From: an uncultured Bacteroidota bacterium
GTDB taxonomy: Bacteria; Bacteroidota; Bacteroidia; Chitinophagales; Chitinophagaceae
Assembly (NCBI GenBank): GCA_903824665.1
Contig: CAIJXT010000024.1
Location: forward strand, 276,817 to 340,816
Length of the DNA: 64,000 nt
Direction of reading: 5' to 3'
The notes below the pieces were generated by a model. That model had not been told where the DNA came from and made no database searches. It worked only from the letters and a program-made list of their open reading frames with translations. Positions 9,543-18,019 of the stretch are shown piece after piece (positions within the stretch are counted from its first letter, which is position 1; the number at the start of each line of letters is the position of its first letter). A program made the translations under genes and the position numbers.

Positions 9543-10546
9543 ACTTTGTCAATTGGGTTTGCCACGATTGCCGGTGTAGAACTAACAACTAATTGTTTCG
9601 CTTTATCCATTGCATCGGTATGTTCGTGTGGTAGCGGCTGCGCCTTGGCAAACTTGGCAAGGTCGGCCGTAGTAAGTATTGTGGTGAGCAAGGCATAGTA
9701 GGGCTGCAAATCCCTGTGCATCTGTGCTTTGTACAAAATTTCGTCGGTTGTGAGTTCGAGCGCGGGCGTGTTGAAACGGGCTTCGATGTACGTTCTCACG
9801 ATGTCGGTCAGCTCTACATAATATTCTTTCACCTGCTTCTTCTGCCACAGGCCTTTGCTCTCTAACTCTGCCAAAAGGCGCAGTGTATGTTCCTGTAAAG
9901 TCTCCTTTGGTCCCTGAGGTATAACGGGTTCGGGCTTTTTGCGTCGTAAGTAATAGACCAATGCGACGATTGCCAGTGCGACAAGTACCAAACCACCTGC
10001 TATGTACCAGATATAGTCGAGCCAAGACCAGTCGACCTGCATGATACCCTTGATGGGTCTGAACGCCTTGGTGGTATCGACGGCGACCGTCTGCACAAGT
10101 AATGCGAAAGAGTCTGTCTGGACGGTGTAAGATTGCCCGGATAAAGTGACTACCGGAAATACGAAAGCCGGCACTTTGAAGAGGCCGGAATCAAAACCGG
10201 TGAGCACGAGGCGCTGTTTGAATGTGACGAATCCTCCGGTCATCTGGGTATCAATTTTTCCGCGCTCCACTATTTCAAGACTATTGAAAGTGTCGGGAAT
10301 GGCCGCCCACTCTACCCTGCCCGATGATGGATTGTGCCGGACTTCCAGGAACAGGCGGACCTGATCGCCTACTACTATCTGCCTGGCATCCATGCGTGCT
10401 GTAGCGGTGGCATCGCCCTGCGCTATGGCGGGCAGAGTGCCCATCATGCAACCTATGACCCCAATGAATAGCATAACAAGCTGGCGGCGCAGCAAAGTGA
10501 GCTTGTATCGTCCGTCAAAAAACAAATTGGTTTGTTTCAACTCCAT
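9539..10546 (-). CDS. BatD-like membrane protein of the Bat cluster
   Basis: Protein of 335 aa lying between DUF58 and batA. The N-terminus has a signal or membrane segment (about 23-43, ending AIAQG). A beta-rich periplasmic domain follows (about 45-165; MDARQIVVGDQVRLFLEV resembles BatD N-terminal repeats). One membrane helix lies at about 178-200, followed by a basic YYLRRKKPEP stop-transfer. The C-terminus is a helical cytoplasmic domain (about 210-335) resembling DUF4381. This single-helix layout with a short periplasmic part is what Bacteroidota carry between DUF58 and batA, usually annotated as hypothetical or BatD-like. It overlaps batA by 4 bp and lies 90 bp from DUF58. Family naming is inferred from context as much as sequence. 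Confidence 0.75.
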   Translation of the reverse strand: MELKQTNLFFDGRYKLTLLRRQLVMLFIGVIGCMMGTLPAIAQGDATATARMDARQIVVGDQVRLFLEVRHNPSSGRVEWAAIPDTFNSLEIVERGKIDTQMTGGFVTFKQRLVLTGFDSGLFKVPAFVFPVVTLSGQSYTVQTDSFALLVQTVAVDTTKAFRPIKGIMQVDWSWLDYIWYIAGGLVLVALAIVALVYYLRRKKPEPVIPQGPKETLQEHTLRLLAELESKGLWQKKQVKEYYVELTDIVRTYIEARFNTPALELTTDEILYKAQMHRDLQPYYALLTTILTTADLAKFAKAQPLPHEHTDAMDKAKQLVVSSTPAIVANPIDKV

Positions 10547-10636
10547 TGTACACTTTCTGTGTTTACTATGCTCTTTAATCTCAAAACTGCAATTTATATC
10601 AACGCTTCCGCTGAGACACTCATTTGAAAACGTTTG

Positions 10637-11503
10637 TCAGCGGCCCTTAAAATAAGCCTGTAACACTTTTACATAGTCCTCATCGGTGCGCACATGCAGC
10701 AATGATGCGCCACTTTTTCTGAAAGACTGAACACAGTTTTTGTACTTCTTCTGAAAAGCCTCTTCATAAACGAACTTAACTGATTTATCTTCCGTATCGA
10801 TCCATAGTAGCTGCTGCGACTCCGCGTCCATAACCTGTACCAACCCAGCCTGTGGCATCTCCCGGTCGTAGCGGTCGTAAACATGAATGCCAACCAGATC
10901 ATGTTTTCGGGCGGCAAGCTGTAAAGCCTGATCGTAAGGCCCAGAAACAAAATCGCTGAGGAGGAAAGTAATAGAACGCTTCTTCATTACATTGTTCAGG
11001 AACTCGAGTGCGACACGGACATCAGTACCTCCGGCATGCGAAGGCTCGAGTGCGATGAGCTCTCTGATAATGCGGAGAATATGTCCTCTGCCTTTCTTCG
11101 GCGGAATGTATTTTTCGACCTTGTCGCTGAAAAAAATCACTCCTACCTTGTCGTTGTTGGTTGTTGCCGAAAAAGACAATACGGCACCGAGTTCTGTAAT
11201 AAGGTCTCTTTTCAATTGCTTCTGACTGCCAAAAAGCGAACTGGTACTGATGTCTACCAAAAGCATGACTATCAGCTCGCGCTCTTCTTCAAAAACCTTT
11301 ACAAACGGGTGTGAAAACCTGGCTGTGACATTCCAGTCGATAAACTTAACATCGTCGCCGGGCATATATTCGCGCACCTCGCTGAAAGACATGCCCCTGC
11401 CTTTGAATGTAGAATGATACTCACCAGCGAAGATATGATTGCTCAATCCCTTCGTTTTGATCTCTATTCTACGTACTTTTTTTAATAGCTCTGCGGTTGT
11501 CAT
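10637..11503 (-). CDS. DUF58 domain-containing protein (Bat cluster)
   Basis: Cytoplasmic VWA-like protein of 288 aa. The DUF58 signature is clear: GEYHSTFKGRGMSF, REYMPGDDVKFIDWN and an adjacent metal-site-like DISTS within a VWA-like fold, later LLSDFVSG. DUF58 proteins typically partner a MoxR AAA ATPase and BatA-type VWA proteins. Here it is first in a three-gene minus-strand cluster with the BatD-like and BatA genes. The frame is open to 11560, but ATG 11503 (MTTAELLKKVRRIEIKT) is where family similarity begins. No moxR gene lies beside it: the next gene upstream is an unrelated peptidase separated by a terminator hairpin, so the partner ATPase must be encoded elsewhere. Confidence 0.93.
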   Translation of the reverse strand: MTTAELLKKVRRIEIKTKGLSNHIFAGEYHSTFKGRGMSFSEVREYMPGDDVKFIDWNVTARFSHPFVKVFEEERELIVMLLVDISTSSLFGSQKQLKRDLITELGAVLSFSATTNNDKVGVIFFSDKVEKYIPPKKGRGHILRIIRELIALEPSHAGGTDVRVALEFLNNVMKKRSITFLLSDFVSGPYDQALQLAARKHDLVGIHVYDRYDREMPQAGLVQVMDAESQQLLWIDTEDKSVKFVYEEAFQKKYKNCVQSFRKSGASLLHVRTDEDYVKVLQAYFKGR

Positions 11504-11860
11504 TTTCAAATTTTTTCCCGGCAAAAAATCATTCGTATTACTGACCCATAGTGTAAACATACACTACATTGGCCATGGTGCCCCGAAAAACAATATATCG
11601 CAAAAATAACCGTTACCAAGTTTTAGTGCATGTGCGAAATACTTAAAATTTTCTGAAATTATTTCGCACAAAACCCGGTGACCACTGGAAACAGTATACC
11701 CGATGAATAAAATTGAAAACCACAGCATAATTATACTGTAATGCAGCAAAACAGAATCAACTGGCAGTTGTGAAAAAGAGCAATTTCCGGCGGTAACCGA
11801 AAATTGCTCTTTTATGCCGTCAATCCGGCTGGAATTCAAAAAATGCTTCAGACTACAGTA
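11504..11860. other. Non-coding gap between DUF58 and the M13 peptidase
   Basis: A 357-bp gap holding the terminator hairpin at 11773-11812 and otherwise AT-rich sequence that must include the promoter of the Bat cluster. A minus frame at 11564-11839 runs through the hairpin and has no coding features; not called. Confidence 0.5.
11773..11812 (-). terminator. Terminator after the M13 peptidase gene
   Basis: AAAGAGCAATTT and AAATTGCTCTTT pair perfectly over 12 bp around a 14-base loop. On the minus strand a T-run follows, 49 nt past the stop at 11861. It separates the peptidase from the Bat cluster. Confidence 0.85.
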
Positions 11861-13903
11861 TTACCACAAATGCACCCTGAGACTATCTGCCAGATATAGC
11901 TTGTCGCCGGGCTTGATATTGAAGGCTTCGTAAAATTCGGGGACGTTGGGGAAGGGTCCGTTTACCCTGAATTTAGATGGAGAGTGTACATCAGTAAGCA
12001 AATGATCTGCAACAACCTCGGGCCGCTGCACGAGCAACCAGCCCAGCGAATAGCCGAGGAAGAAGCGCTGTAACTGAGTAAACCCGCCAATTTTTTCGCC
12101 CTTTTTGTAGGCGTCCGTCTTTTTGAAGGCATCCAACCCGATGAGAATACCGCCAAGGTCTGCAAGATTTTCGCCCAGTGTGGCCTTGCCGTTGATATGA
12201 ATGGTATCGATCGGTATCATTTTATTGAATTGCTGTACCAGTACGTCGGCACGCTTGTTGAACTGTGTTGTATCAGCAGCAGCCCACCAGCTACAGAGAT
12301 TGCCTTTTGCATCGAACTGGCGGCCCTGATCATCAAAACCATGGGTAATTTCGTGCCCTACCGTAGAGGCTGCCATGTAACCATAAACCAGTGCATCGTC
12401 GAGCTCCTCGTCAGTATATCCGGGAACGCTCATCATTGCCGCCGGCAAAACAATTTCGTTATTTGACTCATTATAGTATGCATTGTAAGTCTGTGGTGTC
12501 ATGTGCCATTCGTCACGGTTTACTGGTTTGCCCAGCTTATTGAGTTCATATCTGTTCCACCATTCTGCACCGCGCATCATATTAAGGACAAGCGGACCAC
12601 GATCGATCTTGATAGTAGAAAAATCCTTCCAGGTGTCGGGATACCCTACTTTTTGCCGGATGGCCATCAGTTTCTGTATTGCTTTTGTTTTAGTACTGTC
12701 ACTCATCCAGTCGAGTTTTTCGATTCTGGACTTGTAAGCGTCCCGTACGTTTTCGACGATCTGTGTGTACCGCTGTTTTGCCTTGGGACTGAAATATTCC
12801 TTCACAAAAAGCTGACCCAGCACCTCGCCTATGATTGTTTGTTCGGCTGCGAGGGCGCGTCTCTGCCTGCTTTGTTGCTGCTGGGCACCACGAATTGCTT
12901 TTGAATAGAATTCGAATCTTGCATCTGCGAAGGGTTTGCTGAGATAAGATGCATAATCGGACACCAGATTGACAGCCAAGTAATCTTTCAGCGTTTGAAT
13001 ATCTGTTGCTGTAATGGCTTTGTCTAAAACAGTAAAGAATTCGGGCTGGCCCACAATGACACTGTCGACATGGCTAACACCCAGCTGAGCGATGTACTTT
13101 GGCCAATCTATACCAGGGGAGAGAGACCTTAAACGGGAGATTGCAATTTTGTTGTAATTGGTATAAGGGTCGCGAAGATCCTCCAATTTCCGTGATCCTT
13201 TGGCGATGGCAGTTTCGAACTTTAAGATATTGGCCGCCTTGCCTGCTGCAGAAGCCGAATCGACACCCATTAAACGGAACAATCCGGCCAGGTAGCCGGG
13301 GTACATTGCGAAAATTTTGGCTGTACGAGGATTTGAATTGAAGTAGTAGTCGCGACTTGGCAAGCCCAATCCACCCTGCATCAGGTTAAAAGCCTCGATA
13401 TCGCTGTTTTTGGCATCCTGGCCTACTCCCTCTGAGAAAAACACACCGACGCCGTAGCCATGCATGCGCATAGCCTGAGCCAGTATGTCTTCTTTGGTTT
13501 TTAAACCGGCGATCCTGTCGAGCTCTGGTTTCAGCGGGGTGATACCCTGGCTTTCAATGGCGTTGGTATCCATAGCACTGTACCAAAAGTCGCCGATGAG
13601 TTGGCCGGGACCGCTTTTCTCACCCTTTTTCAATGCATCTTCATTAATGCTGAGCAGGCGCACCCGGAGCTCTTTGTCAACCATTTCTCCGATGCCATAG
13701 GAAACCTCATCAGAGGGAATGGGGTTGTTTTTGATCCAGGTACCATTTGCAAAAGTGAAGAAATCATCTCCGGGACTTACGGTTGTGTCGGCATTTGCAC
13801 GTAATACATCTTCTTTAGCCGCAGTATTTTGCGATGCGGTATTTTGATTGCATGCAGCAAGCAAAGCCGATGCAGCCATCATGAATATGAACCTCTTACC
13901 CAT
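11861..13903 (-). CDS. M13 family zinc metallopeptidase lipoprotein (PepO/neprilysin-like)
   Basis: Zinc endopeptidase of 680 aa, expected to cut short peptides in the periplasm or at the cell surface. It begins with a lipoprotein signal (MGKRFIFMMAASALLAAC, lipid Cys18). The M13 N-terminal domain starts with PGDDFFTFANGTWIKNNPIP. In the catalytic domain the zinc motif HEITH spans residues 517-521 and the third ligand Glu is in GENLADLGG (about 578). The substrate-edge motif is NAYYNES. The C-terminus lacks the CxVW ending of eukaryotic relatives but ends in the comparable VHLW. Start chosen at ATG 13903 because the 16 residues upstream break the signal peptide. A TACTTTTG element is at 13928-13935 and a terminator follows, so it is probably monocistronic. 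Confidence 0.96.
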   Translation of the reverse strand: MGKRFIFMMAASALLAACNQNTASQNTAAKEDVLRANADTTVSPGDDFFTFANGTWIKNNPIPSDEVSYGIGEMVDKELRVRLLSINEDALKKGEKSGPGQLIGDFWYSAMDTNAIESQGITPLKPELDRIAGLKTKEDILAQAMRMHGYGVGVFFSEGVGQDAKNSDIEAFNLMQGGLGLPSRDYYFNSNPRTAKIFAMYPGYLAGLFRLMGVDSASAAGKAANILKFETAIAKGSRKLEDLRDPYTNYNKIAISRLRSLSPGIDWPKYIAQLGVSHVDSVIVGQPEFFTVLDKAITATDIQTLKDYLAVNLVSDYASYLSKPFADARFEFYSKAIRGAQQQQSRQRRALAAEQTIIGEVLGQLFVKEYFSPKAKQRYTQIVENVRDAYKSRIEKLDWMSDSTKTKAIQKLMAIRQKVGYPDTWKDFSTIKIDRGPLVLNMMRGAEWWNRYELNKLGKPVNRDEWHMTPQTYNAYYNESNNEIVLPAAMMSVPGYTDEELDDALVYGYMAASTVGHEITHGFDDQGRQFDAKGNLCSWWAAADTTQFNKRADVLVQQFNKMIPIDTIHINGKATLGENLADLGGILIGLDAFKKTDAYKKGEKIGGFTQLQRFFLGYSLGWLLVQRPEVVADHLLTDVHSPSKFRVNGPFPNVPEFYEAFNIKPGDKLYLADSLRVHLW

Positions 13904-13927
13904 AATATATTTATAAAATTTAGCTTG

Positions 13928-13935
13928 CAAAAGTA
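13928..13935 (-). promoter_or_regulatory. Candidate -7 element (TACTTTTG) for the M13 peptidase
   Basis: Minus-strand TACTTTTG, followed by C, ending 24 nt before ATG 13903. This supports that start over the longer frame, whose start would lie upstream of the element. Confidence 0.5.
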
Positions 13936-13963
13936 ATTGAAATAAAAGCAAAAAAAGGGGGAT

Positions 13964-14602
13964 TTATTTGATCTCTATACTCGTGCCATACAGCTTTGCC
14001 TGCTTATTGGAAAGCAAATCGAGTACCATTTTTACCCTTGCGAGCTTCTCACGAATAGCCACGTCCCAAAAAGAGTCGCCATCAGCAGCATTGAAGGCAA
14101 CTACCTCCACATTTTTATGATTGGCAATGTATATCGCTCTCTGGTTGTGAAACCGCTGGGAAATAATAGTGAAGCTTTTCTGGCCAAACACATCGCGGCA
14201 GCGGAGTATGCTGTCGAGTGTTCTGAAGCCGGCATTATCCATGAATATTTTGTTTGCCGGCACCCCTCTGGCTATCAAATCCTGCTTCATGAGCAGTGGC
14301 TCATTGTAATAGTCGGTACTATTGTCGCCACTTACAACGATAAAGTCAATTTTACCTGCCATATATAATGCCACGGCAGCGTCGATACGGTGTTGGTAGT
14401 ACAAATTTATGATGTTCCTGGACCTGTCGTTGTATTTGGCGGTGCCCAGCAAAAGCCCAACTCTGTTTTTCGGAATGGTTTCTGTTTCACTGTAAATCTG
14501 GCTTTGTACAGTATAGCTGACCAGGAAATTAACACCCCAAACCACTCCTGCAAGCAGCAATACGGCAAAAACAAGAATATAACGCCACGAATGGGAGAAC
14601 AT
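13964..14602 (-). CDS. SanA/YdcF-family (DUF218) membrane protein
   Basis: Protein of 212 aa with one N-terminal membrane helix (YILVFAVLLLAGVVWGVNFLV) and a periplasmic DUF218 domain. Features of the SanA branch are the opening RVGLLLGTAKY, then RIDAAVALYMAG, FIVVSGDNS, EPLLMKQDLIARGVP and the FRTLDSILR/SFTIISQRFHNQRAIYIA stretch. SanA in enterics contributes to envelope barrier function and vancomycin tolerance at high temperature; the biochemical activity is not established. It lies 61 nt upstream of the M13 peptidase start and may be cotranscribed with it, although that peptidase has its own candidate promoter. Confidence 0.88.
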   Translation of the reverse strand: MFSHSWRYILVFAVLLLAGVVWGVNFLVSYTVQSQIYSETETIPKNRVGLLLGTAKYNDRSRNIINLYYQHRIDAAVALYMAGKIDFIVVSGDNSTDYYNEPLLMKQDLIARGVPANKIFMDNAGFRTLDSILRCRDVFGQKSFTIISQRFHNQRAIYIANHKNVEVVAFNAADGDSFWDVAIREKLARVKMVLDLLSNKQAKLYGTSIEIK

Positions 14603-14721
14603 ACAAACTTATAAGGAATTGCAAGATAGCTTATTCCCAATCATTCTTCAATACCAGTCTGAAAACCAGATGAATAGCCACTGGCCCTGAATGTTGTTGC
14701 TGCGGCAAATATCGCTGAGGG

Positions 14722-15840
14722 CTACACGCCCTCCTTCATATAAATATGCCTGACGAGGAAATAATACTGCTCGTAAAAATGATGCCGGAACATATGGTTC
14801 TTAATACCGGAGAATTGTTTGTGGTAGGCCTCATCGGGTATAAGTACCACGGGGATACCGGCAGGCATATAACTGGCACTATGTACAAATTGAGGCCGTT
14901 CTGAATCGGGCAAATACCGGCGCAGAAATCTGTAGACTGTTCTTCCCAAATACCGTTCGTACCTGTGTTGCGCTTTTCGGGTAGCCCGGTTTGTACGGTT
15001 ATATACATGCCGCAGATACAACCTGACAAAGAAGTTCTGCTTTTTCAAAGTTGTTTTGTTGCCGGTAAAGGGATTGACTTCATTGATATCGGAATAGCGC
15101 TGAATGGTGAATGGCATTTCGGGTACCCAGTCGAGGCTGTTAACCACTGTGAGTCCCCACCCGTCGCGGGTAATGAAATTATAGTCGTAGGCATAGTTGA
15201 GATTACCGGGTTTGGGAGCCGCGCTACAATAGGTTTTAATGATCATATCTGCCGGAAAATTGTTTGCCAGCGTCTGGTAATGCAGGTAGGACCGAAGCAG
15301 GAACGCCAGAGCGCCGCCCTGGCTATGCCCCTCGATGATCATGTTTTTCACTCCTTTATTGTATTGCTCCTGTGCACGGCTGATGATATCTGGTATCATA
15401 CTGCATATGCCTATGGTCCAGCCGGCATGAATGTAGGCATGTGCATCGGCGGCGAACCGGTAATGAAACAGACCTGTATCACTCAACTTTAACGCACCAG
15501 TTGCCGGAATCATGGCAGCGAATATATTCTCAAGGCCGTTGTCCATACTGCTTACGGTACCGCGCAGGTTTACGACCATTGTCGCTCCGTCGGGGCTGAG
15601 CCAAAGTTCCCAGCGATTGTGCAAACCGATCTCCGGTGAAGAGTATACCTTTTTATAAGTCAGTTTTGGTGCCGTCTTGGGGAAGATGATATGATTTGCC
15701 TGCCCTGCGCACCGTTGCAACACTTCTATATATTCTGAGGGATCGAACCATGGCTTCAGCGTGGCTGAGGCAAATAACGGCCAACAGCAAATGAGCGCTA
15801 AAAAGCAAAAACGCTGAGCCCCCCGTGACAATCGTATCAT
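14722..15840 (-). CDS. Exported class 3 lipase-like alpha/beta hydrolase
   Basis: Secreted or periplasmic hydrolase of 372 aa. The signal peptide covers about residues 1-26 (FCFLALICCWPLFASA). The nucleophile elbow GHSQG places Ser173, preceded by NMIIE and followed by GALAFLLRSYL, the pattern of the lipase class 3 family. The oxyanion region is probably VVNLRGTVSS (about 89-98). A candidate catalytic Asp is in SLDWVPEMPF, and His lies among several C-terminal histidines (for example NHMFRHHFYEQY). Expected to act on lipids or esters; substrate not inferable. It stands 119 nt from the SanA-like gene in the same direction. Confidence 0.85.
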   Translation of the reverse strand: MIRLSRGAQRFCFLALICCWPLFASATLKPWFDPSEYIEVLQRCAGQANHIIFPKTAPKLTYKKVYSSPEIGLHNRWELWLSPDGATMVVNLRGTVSSMDNGLENIFAAMIPATGALKLSDTGLFHYRFAADAHAYIHAGWTIGICSMIPDIISRAQEQYNKGVKNMIIEGHSQGGALAFLLRSYLHYQTLANNFPADMIIKTYCSAAPKPGNLNYAYDYNFITRDGWGLTVVNSLDWVPEMPFTIQRYSDINEVNPFTGNKTTLKKQNFFVRLYLRHVYNRTNRATRKAQHRYERYLGRTVYRFLRRYLPDSERPQFVHSASYMPAGIPVVLIPDEAYHKQFSGIKNHMFRHHFYEQYYFLVRHIYMKEGV

Positions 15841-16002
15841 TCTGCAATATACAAATTCCGGAAACGAGCATTTGGCGAAAAGGAATGCACACCAATCAAT
15901 TGACGGACCGAATCAGTATTTTTACCATTGGGAAATGGCGGATGCATCTGAATCTGCGCTCATTTCAAATTCTATTTTTTGCAAAAAATAAACTACAGTT
16001 CT

Positions 16003-16533
16003 ATGAACATCATACCAAGACCTATTGCCACCGCAGCGTTGTTGTTGTTATGCTGCGCGTGCGACAACCCCGGATCTGAAACGGAAAAACCCAAGACAGC
16101 GACCCCACCCGTTGAAGCTACTGCTCCTAATGGGGTTGAAAGTATGAAGTGGCTTGAGGGCTGGTGGCAGCAGGTAACGCCGGGGGGTGTTATTTTTGAG
16201 CGATGGTATGCAACGGAAAACGGAACCTTGCAGGGCAGTGGCGGTTTTATAAAGGGTACGGATACGATGATCTCTGAGACGATATTGGTGGAAGTGAGGG
16301 ACGGGAAATTGCATTATATCCCGACTGTGAAGGGTCAAAACAATGACGAACCAGTACCTTTTGCATTAACATCGGCGGTGGGCGACAGCTTTGTTTTCGA
16401 GAACCCGGCGCATGACTTTCCGAGCAAAATCACTTACCGAAAAAAGTCGAACATGGAGTTGGTGGCGAGCATTTCGGGGAACGTGAACGGGAAGCCGCAG
16501 TCGGAATCTTTTGAACTAAACAAGGCTCCGTAA
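16003..16533 (+). CDS. DUF6265 family lipoprotein
   Basis: Putative lipoprotein of 176 aa with a signal ending LLLLCCAC (lipid Cys near 20). The mature domain has the DUF6265 pattern: MKWLEGWWQQ, IFERWY, LQGSGG, ISETILVEVRDGKLHYIP, FVFENPAHDFPSKITYR. This lipocalin-like beta domain is common in Bacteroidota and has no established function. The frame extends to 15979, but the start at 16003 gives the cleaner lipoprotein signal. It converges with the beta-lactamase-fold gene on the minus strand. Confidence 0.82.
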   Translation: MNIIPRPIATAALLLLCCACDNPGSETEKPKTATPPVEATAPNGVESMKWLEGWWQQVTPGGVIFERWYATENGTLQGSGGFIKGTDTMISETILVEVRDGKLHYIPTVKGQNNDEPVPFALTSAVGDSFVFENPAHDFPSKITYRKKSNMELVASISGNVNGKPQSESFELNKAP

Positions 16534-16583
16534 AAGCGAGCTATACACCTGCCATAAAATAGGATAGTGGTTACGTGGCACTA

Positions 16584-17600
16584 CTACACCGGCTGCGCGA
16601 TCATGTGATCATACACCATTTTGGAAATATGGCTGATAATCTCCGCCAACTTTACCGATTCTCTGCCTTTGGTCATAATAGTAAGCAGGTAAGGCTTTTC
16701 GTTGAGAAAAATAATAGCTGATTCGTGCAGCTCCCGTGCATCGGGCCTGCCTGCCTCACCGAATTTGTGCGCTACACTCAATGTTTTCGGCAGTTCCTTT
16801 GTGATCCCGAGATTAAAATCGCTTTCACAAAGCATAGCCAGGGCAAACTCTGATGCCTGTATTGTAAGATACCCACCATCGTACAGCACGCTGATAAACT
16901 TCGAATAGTCTTTGACCGACAACCGATACCTGATATCGTGGACGTCCGGACGTTTCAGGCCGAGGTCTGAGAAAATTTTTGTAAAAACAGCGACATCCAT
17001 GTATTTGTGCAGCAGCATGGTAGCGTGGTTGTCGGAATATACAGTCATGTAGTACAGCAGTTCCCTGATCTTGTATTTTTTGCCTGGCTCAACATTTTTG
17101 GAGTTGAACGTCTGCATGGGGGGCTTTTCAGTTGTATTTACGTAGGCAACCTCTTTGTCTAATATAGAAAGGTTCGTTTCTGCCATTCGTAAAAAGGTTG
17201 TCAACGTCACTACCTTAAATAAAGATCCCGGCTCGAACGTGTTTTCAGGGTGTACATCCATCCACTCGTTTGTATTGAGTTTTTTAAGGTAAACTGATGC
17301 CTGATCGAGATCGCCCGTTTTCTGTGCTGCGTCGATAAAATCTGTGATACCCGACTTCAACCCGGCAAACCCCTGTGATTCGTTTTGCGGTTCGGCAAGA
17401 TACATTGGCTGAATGTATTTGTATCCGGCCAGGCGGGAGATCGTATACTGTTCGGTAGCAGCAGATTGCTGATTATCGTTCGAATTCTGACCATTGGATG
17501 AAGCACCGGCAACAAAATACCTGATACCTACCAGACTGATGATACTGCCCAAAATAGCTGCTACCAACAGGTAGAATACTGGTATCTGCTTCTTAAACAT
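16584..17600 (-). CDS. Membrane-anchored class A beta-lactamase-fold serine hydrolase
   Basis: Protein of 338 aa with an N-terminal membrane anchor (about 7-30), a Gln/Asn/Ser-rich linker and a penicillin-recognising serine hydrolase domain. The SxxK motif is PGSLFK (Ser126, Lys129) and the SDN motif is YSDNHA (189-191). The third motif, normally KTG, reads HKFG (278-281). No ExxLN (Glu166 loop) of true class A beta-lactamases is visible between the second and third motifs. Efficient beta-lactam hydrolysis is therefore doubtful, and a peptidoglycan-related peptidase or penicillin-binding role is equally possible. A full TTTG-N21-TAACTTTG promoter lies upstream (17633-17665). Confidence 0.85.
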   Translation of the reverse strand: MFKKQIPVFYLLVAAILGSIISLVGIRYFVAGASSNGQNSNDNQQSAATEQYTISRLAGYKYIQPMYLAEPQNESQGFAGLKSGITDFIDAAQKTGDLDQASVYLKKLNTNEWMDVHPENTFEPGSLFKVVTLTTFLRMAETNLSILDKEVAYVNTTEKPPMQTFNSKNVEPGKKYKIRELLYYMTVYSDNHATMLLHKYMDVAVFTKIFSDLGLKRPDVHDIRYRLSVKDYSKFISVLYDGGYLTIQASEFALAMLCESDFNLGITKELPKTLSVAHKFGEAGRPDARELHESAIIFLNEKPYLLTIMTKGRESVKLAEIISHISKMVYDHMIAQPV

Positions 17601-17632
17601 GAAATACTTGGTTTTTCGTGGAAATAAGACAC

Positions 17633-17665
17633 CAAAGTTAGCAGACGTCTATCCATAAAAACAAA
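17633..17665 (-). promoter_or_regulatory. Bacteroidota promoter (TTTG-N21-TAACTTTG) of the beta-lactamase-fold gene
   Basis: On the minus strand TTTG (17665-17662) is followed after 21 nt by TAACTTTG (17640-17633), matching both -33 and -7 elements of the Bacteroidota housekeeping promoter. The start codon is 32 nt further on. Confidence 0.7.
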
Positions 17666-17985
17666 TGATATCAGAAATATTTGTTGTAAAATATGAACTG
17701 ATAAACAATAGAAAATGAAAATATAATTTTCTATATTTTTTTATTTTTACTGTTATTAAATCAGAATCAACCGGCATTCTGCAGACAATACTTGACATAC
17801 GGAACAATGTTCATGAAATGCGGGTTATGATCTGTGCTGGCGTATGTATCAGATACAAATGACAGAAGGGTACCGATAAAAGAAACAAATGTGCAGACGT
17901 AAAAAAACAGGACCTGTATAAACGGCTAAAACCGGCAACCCATTATTTTTTTAGGGAAAACAAGGCACATATTGGCATGTAATGG

Positions 17986-17993
17986 TATTTTTG
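17986..17993 (+). promoter_or_regulatory. Candidate -7 element (TATTTTTG) for fbp
   Basis: TATTTTTG matches TAnnTTTG and ends 26 nt before ATG 18020. Confidence 0.45.
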
Positions 17994-18019
17994 AGCGAAA
18001 TCAACAAAAAACGAGTAAC

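Larger units (their letters stand above)
17601..18019. other. Divergent promoter region between the beta-lactamase-fold gene and fbp
   Basis: A 419-bp AT-rich gap with promoters pointing both ways. It also contains an AT-only hairpin (17708-17734, ATAGAAAAT with ATTTTCTAT) followed by a T-rich tract. No gene is recognised. Confidence 0.55.

Noticed and set aside
11564..11839. 91-aa minus-strand frame
   Set aside because: It is read through the terminator hairpin of the M13 peptidase gene.
16584..17600. Antibiotic resistance gene
   Set aside because: The beta-lactamase fold lacks the deacylation loop and has an altered third motif, and nothing mobile surrounds it.
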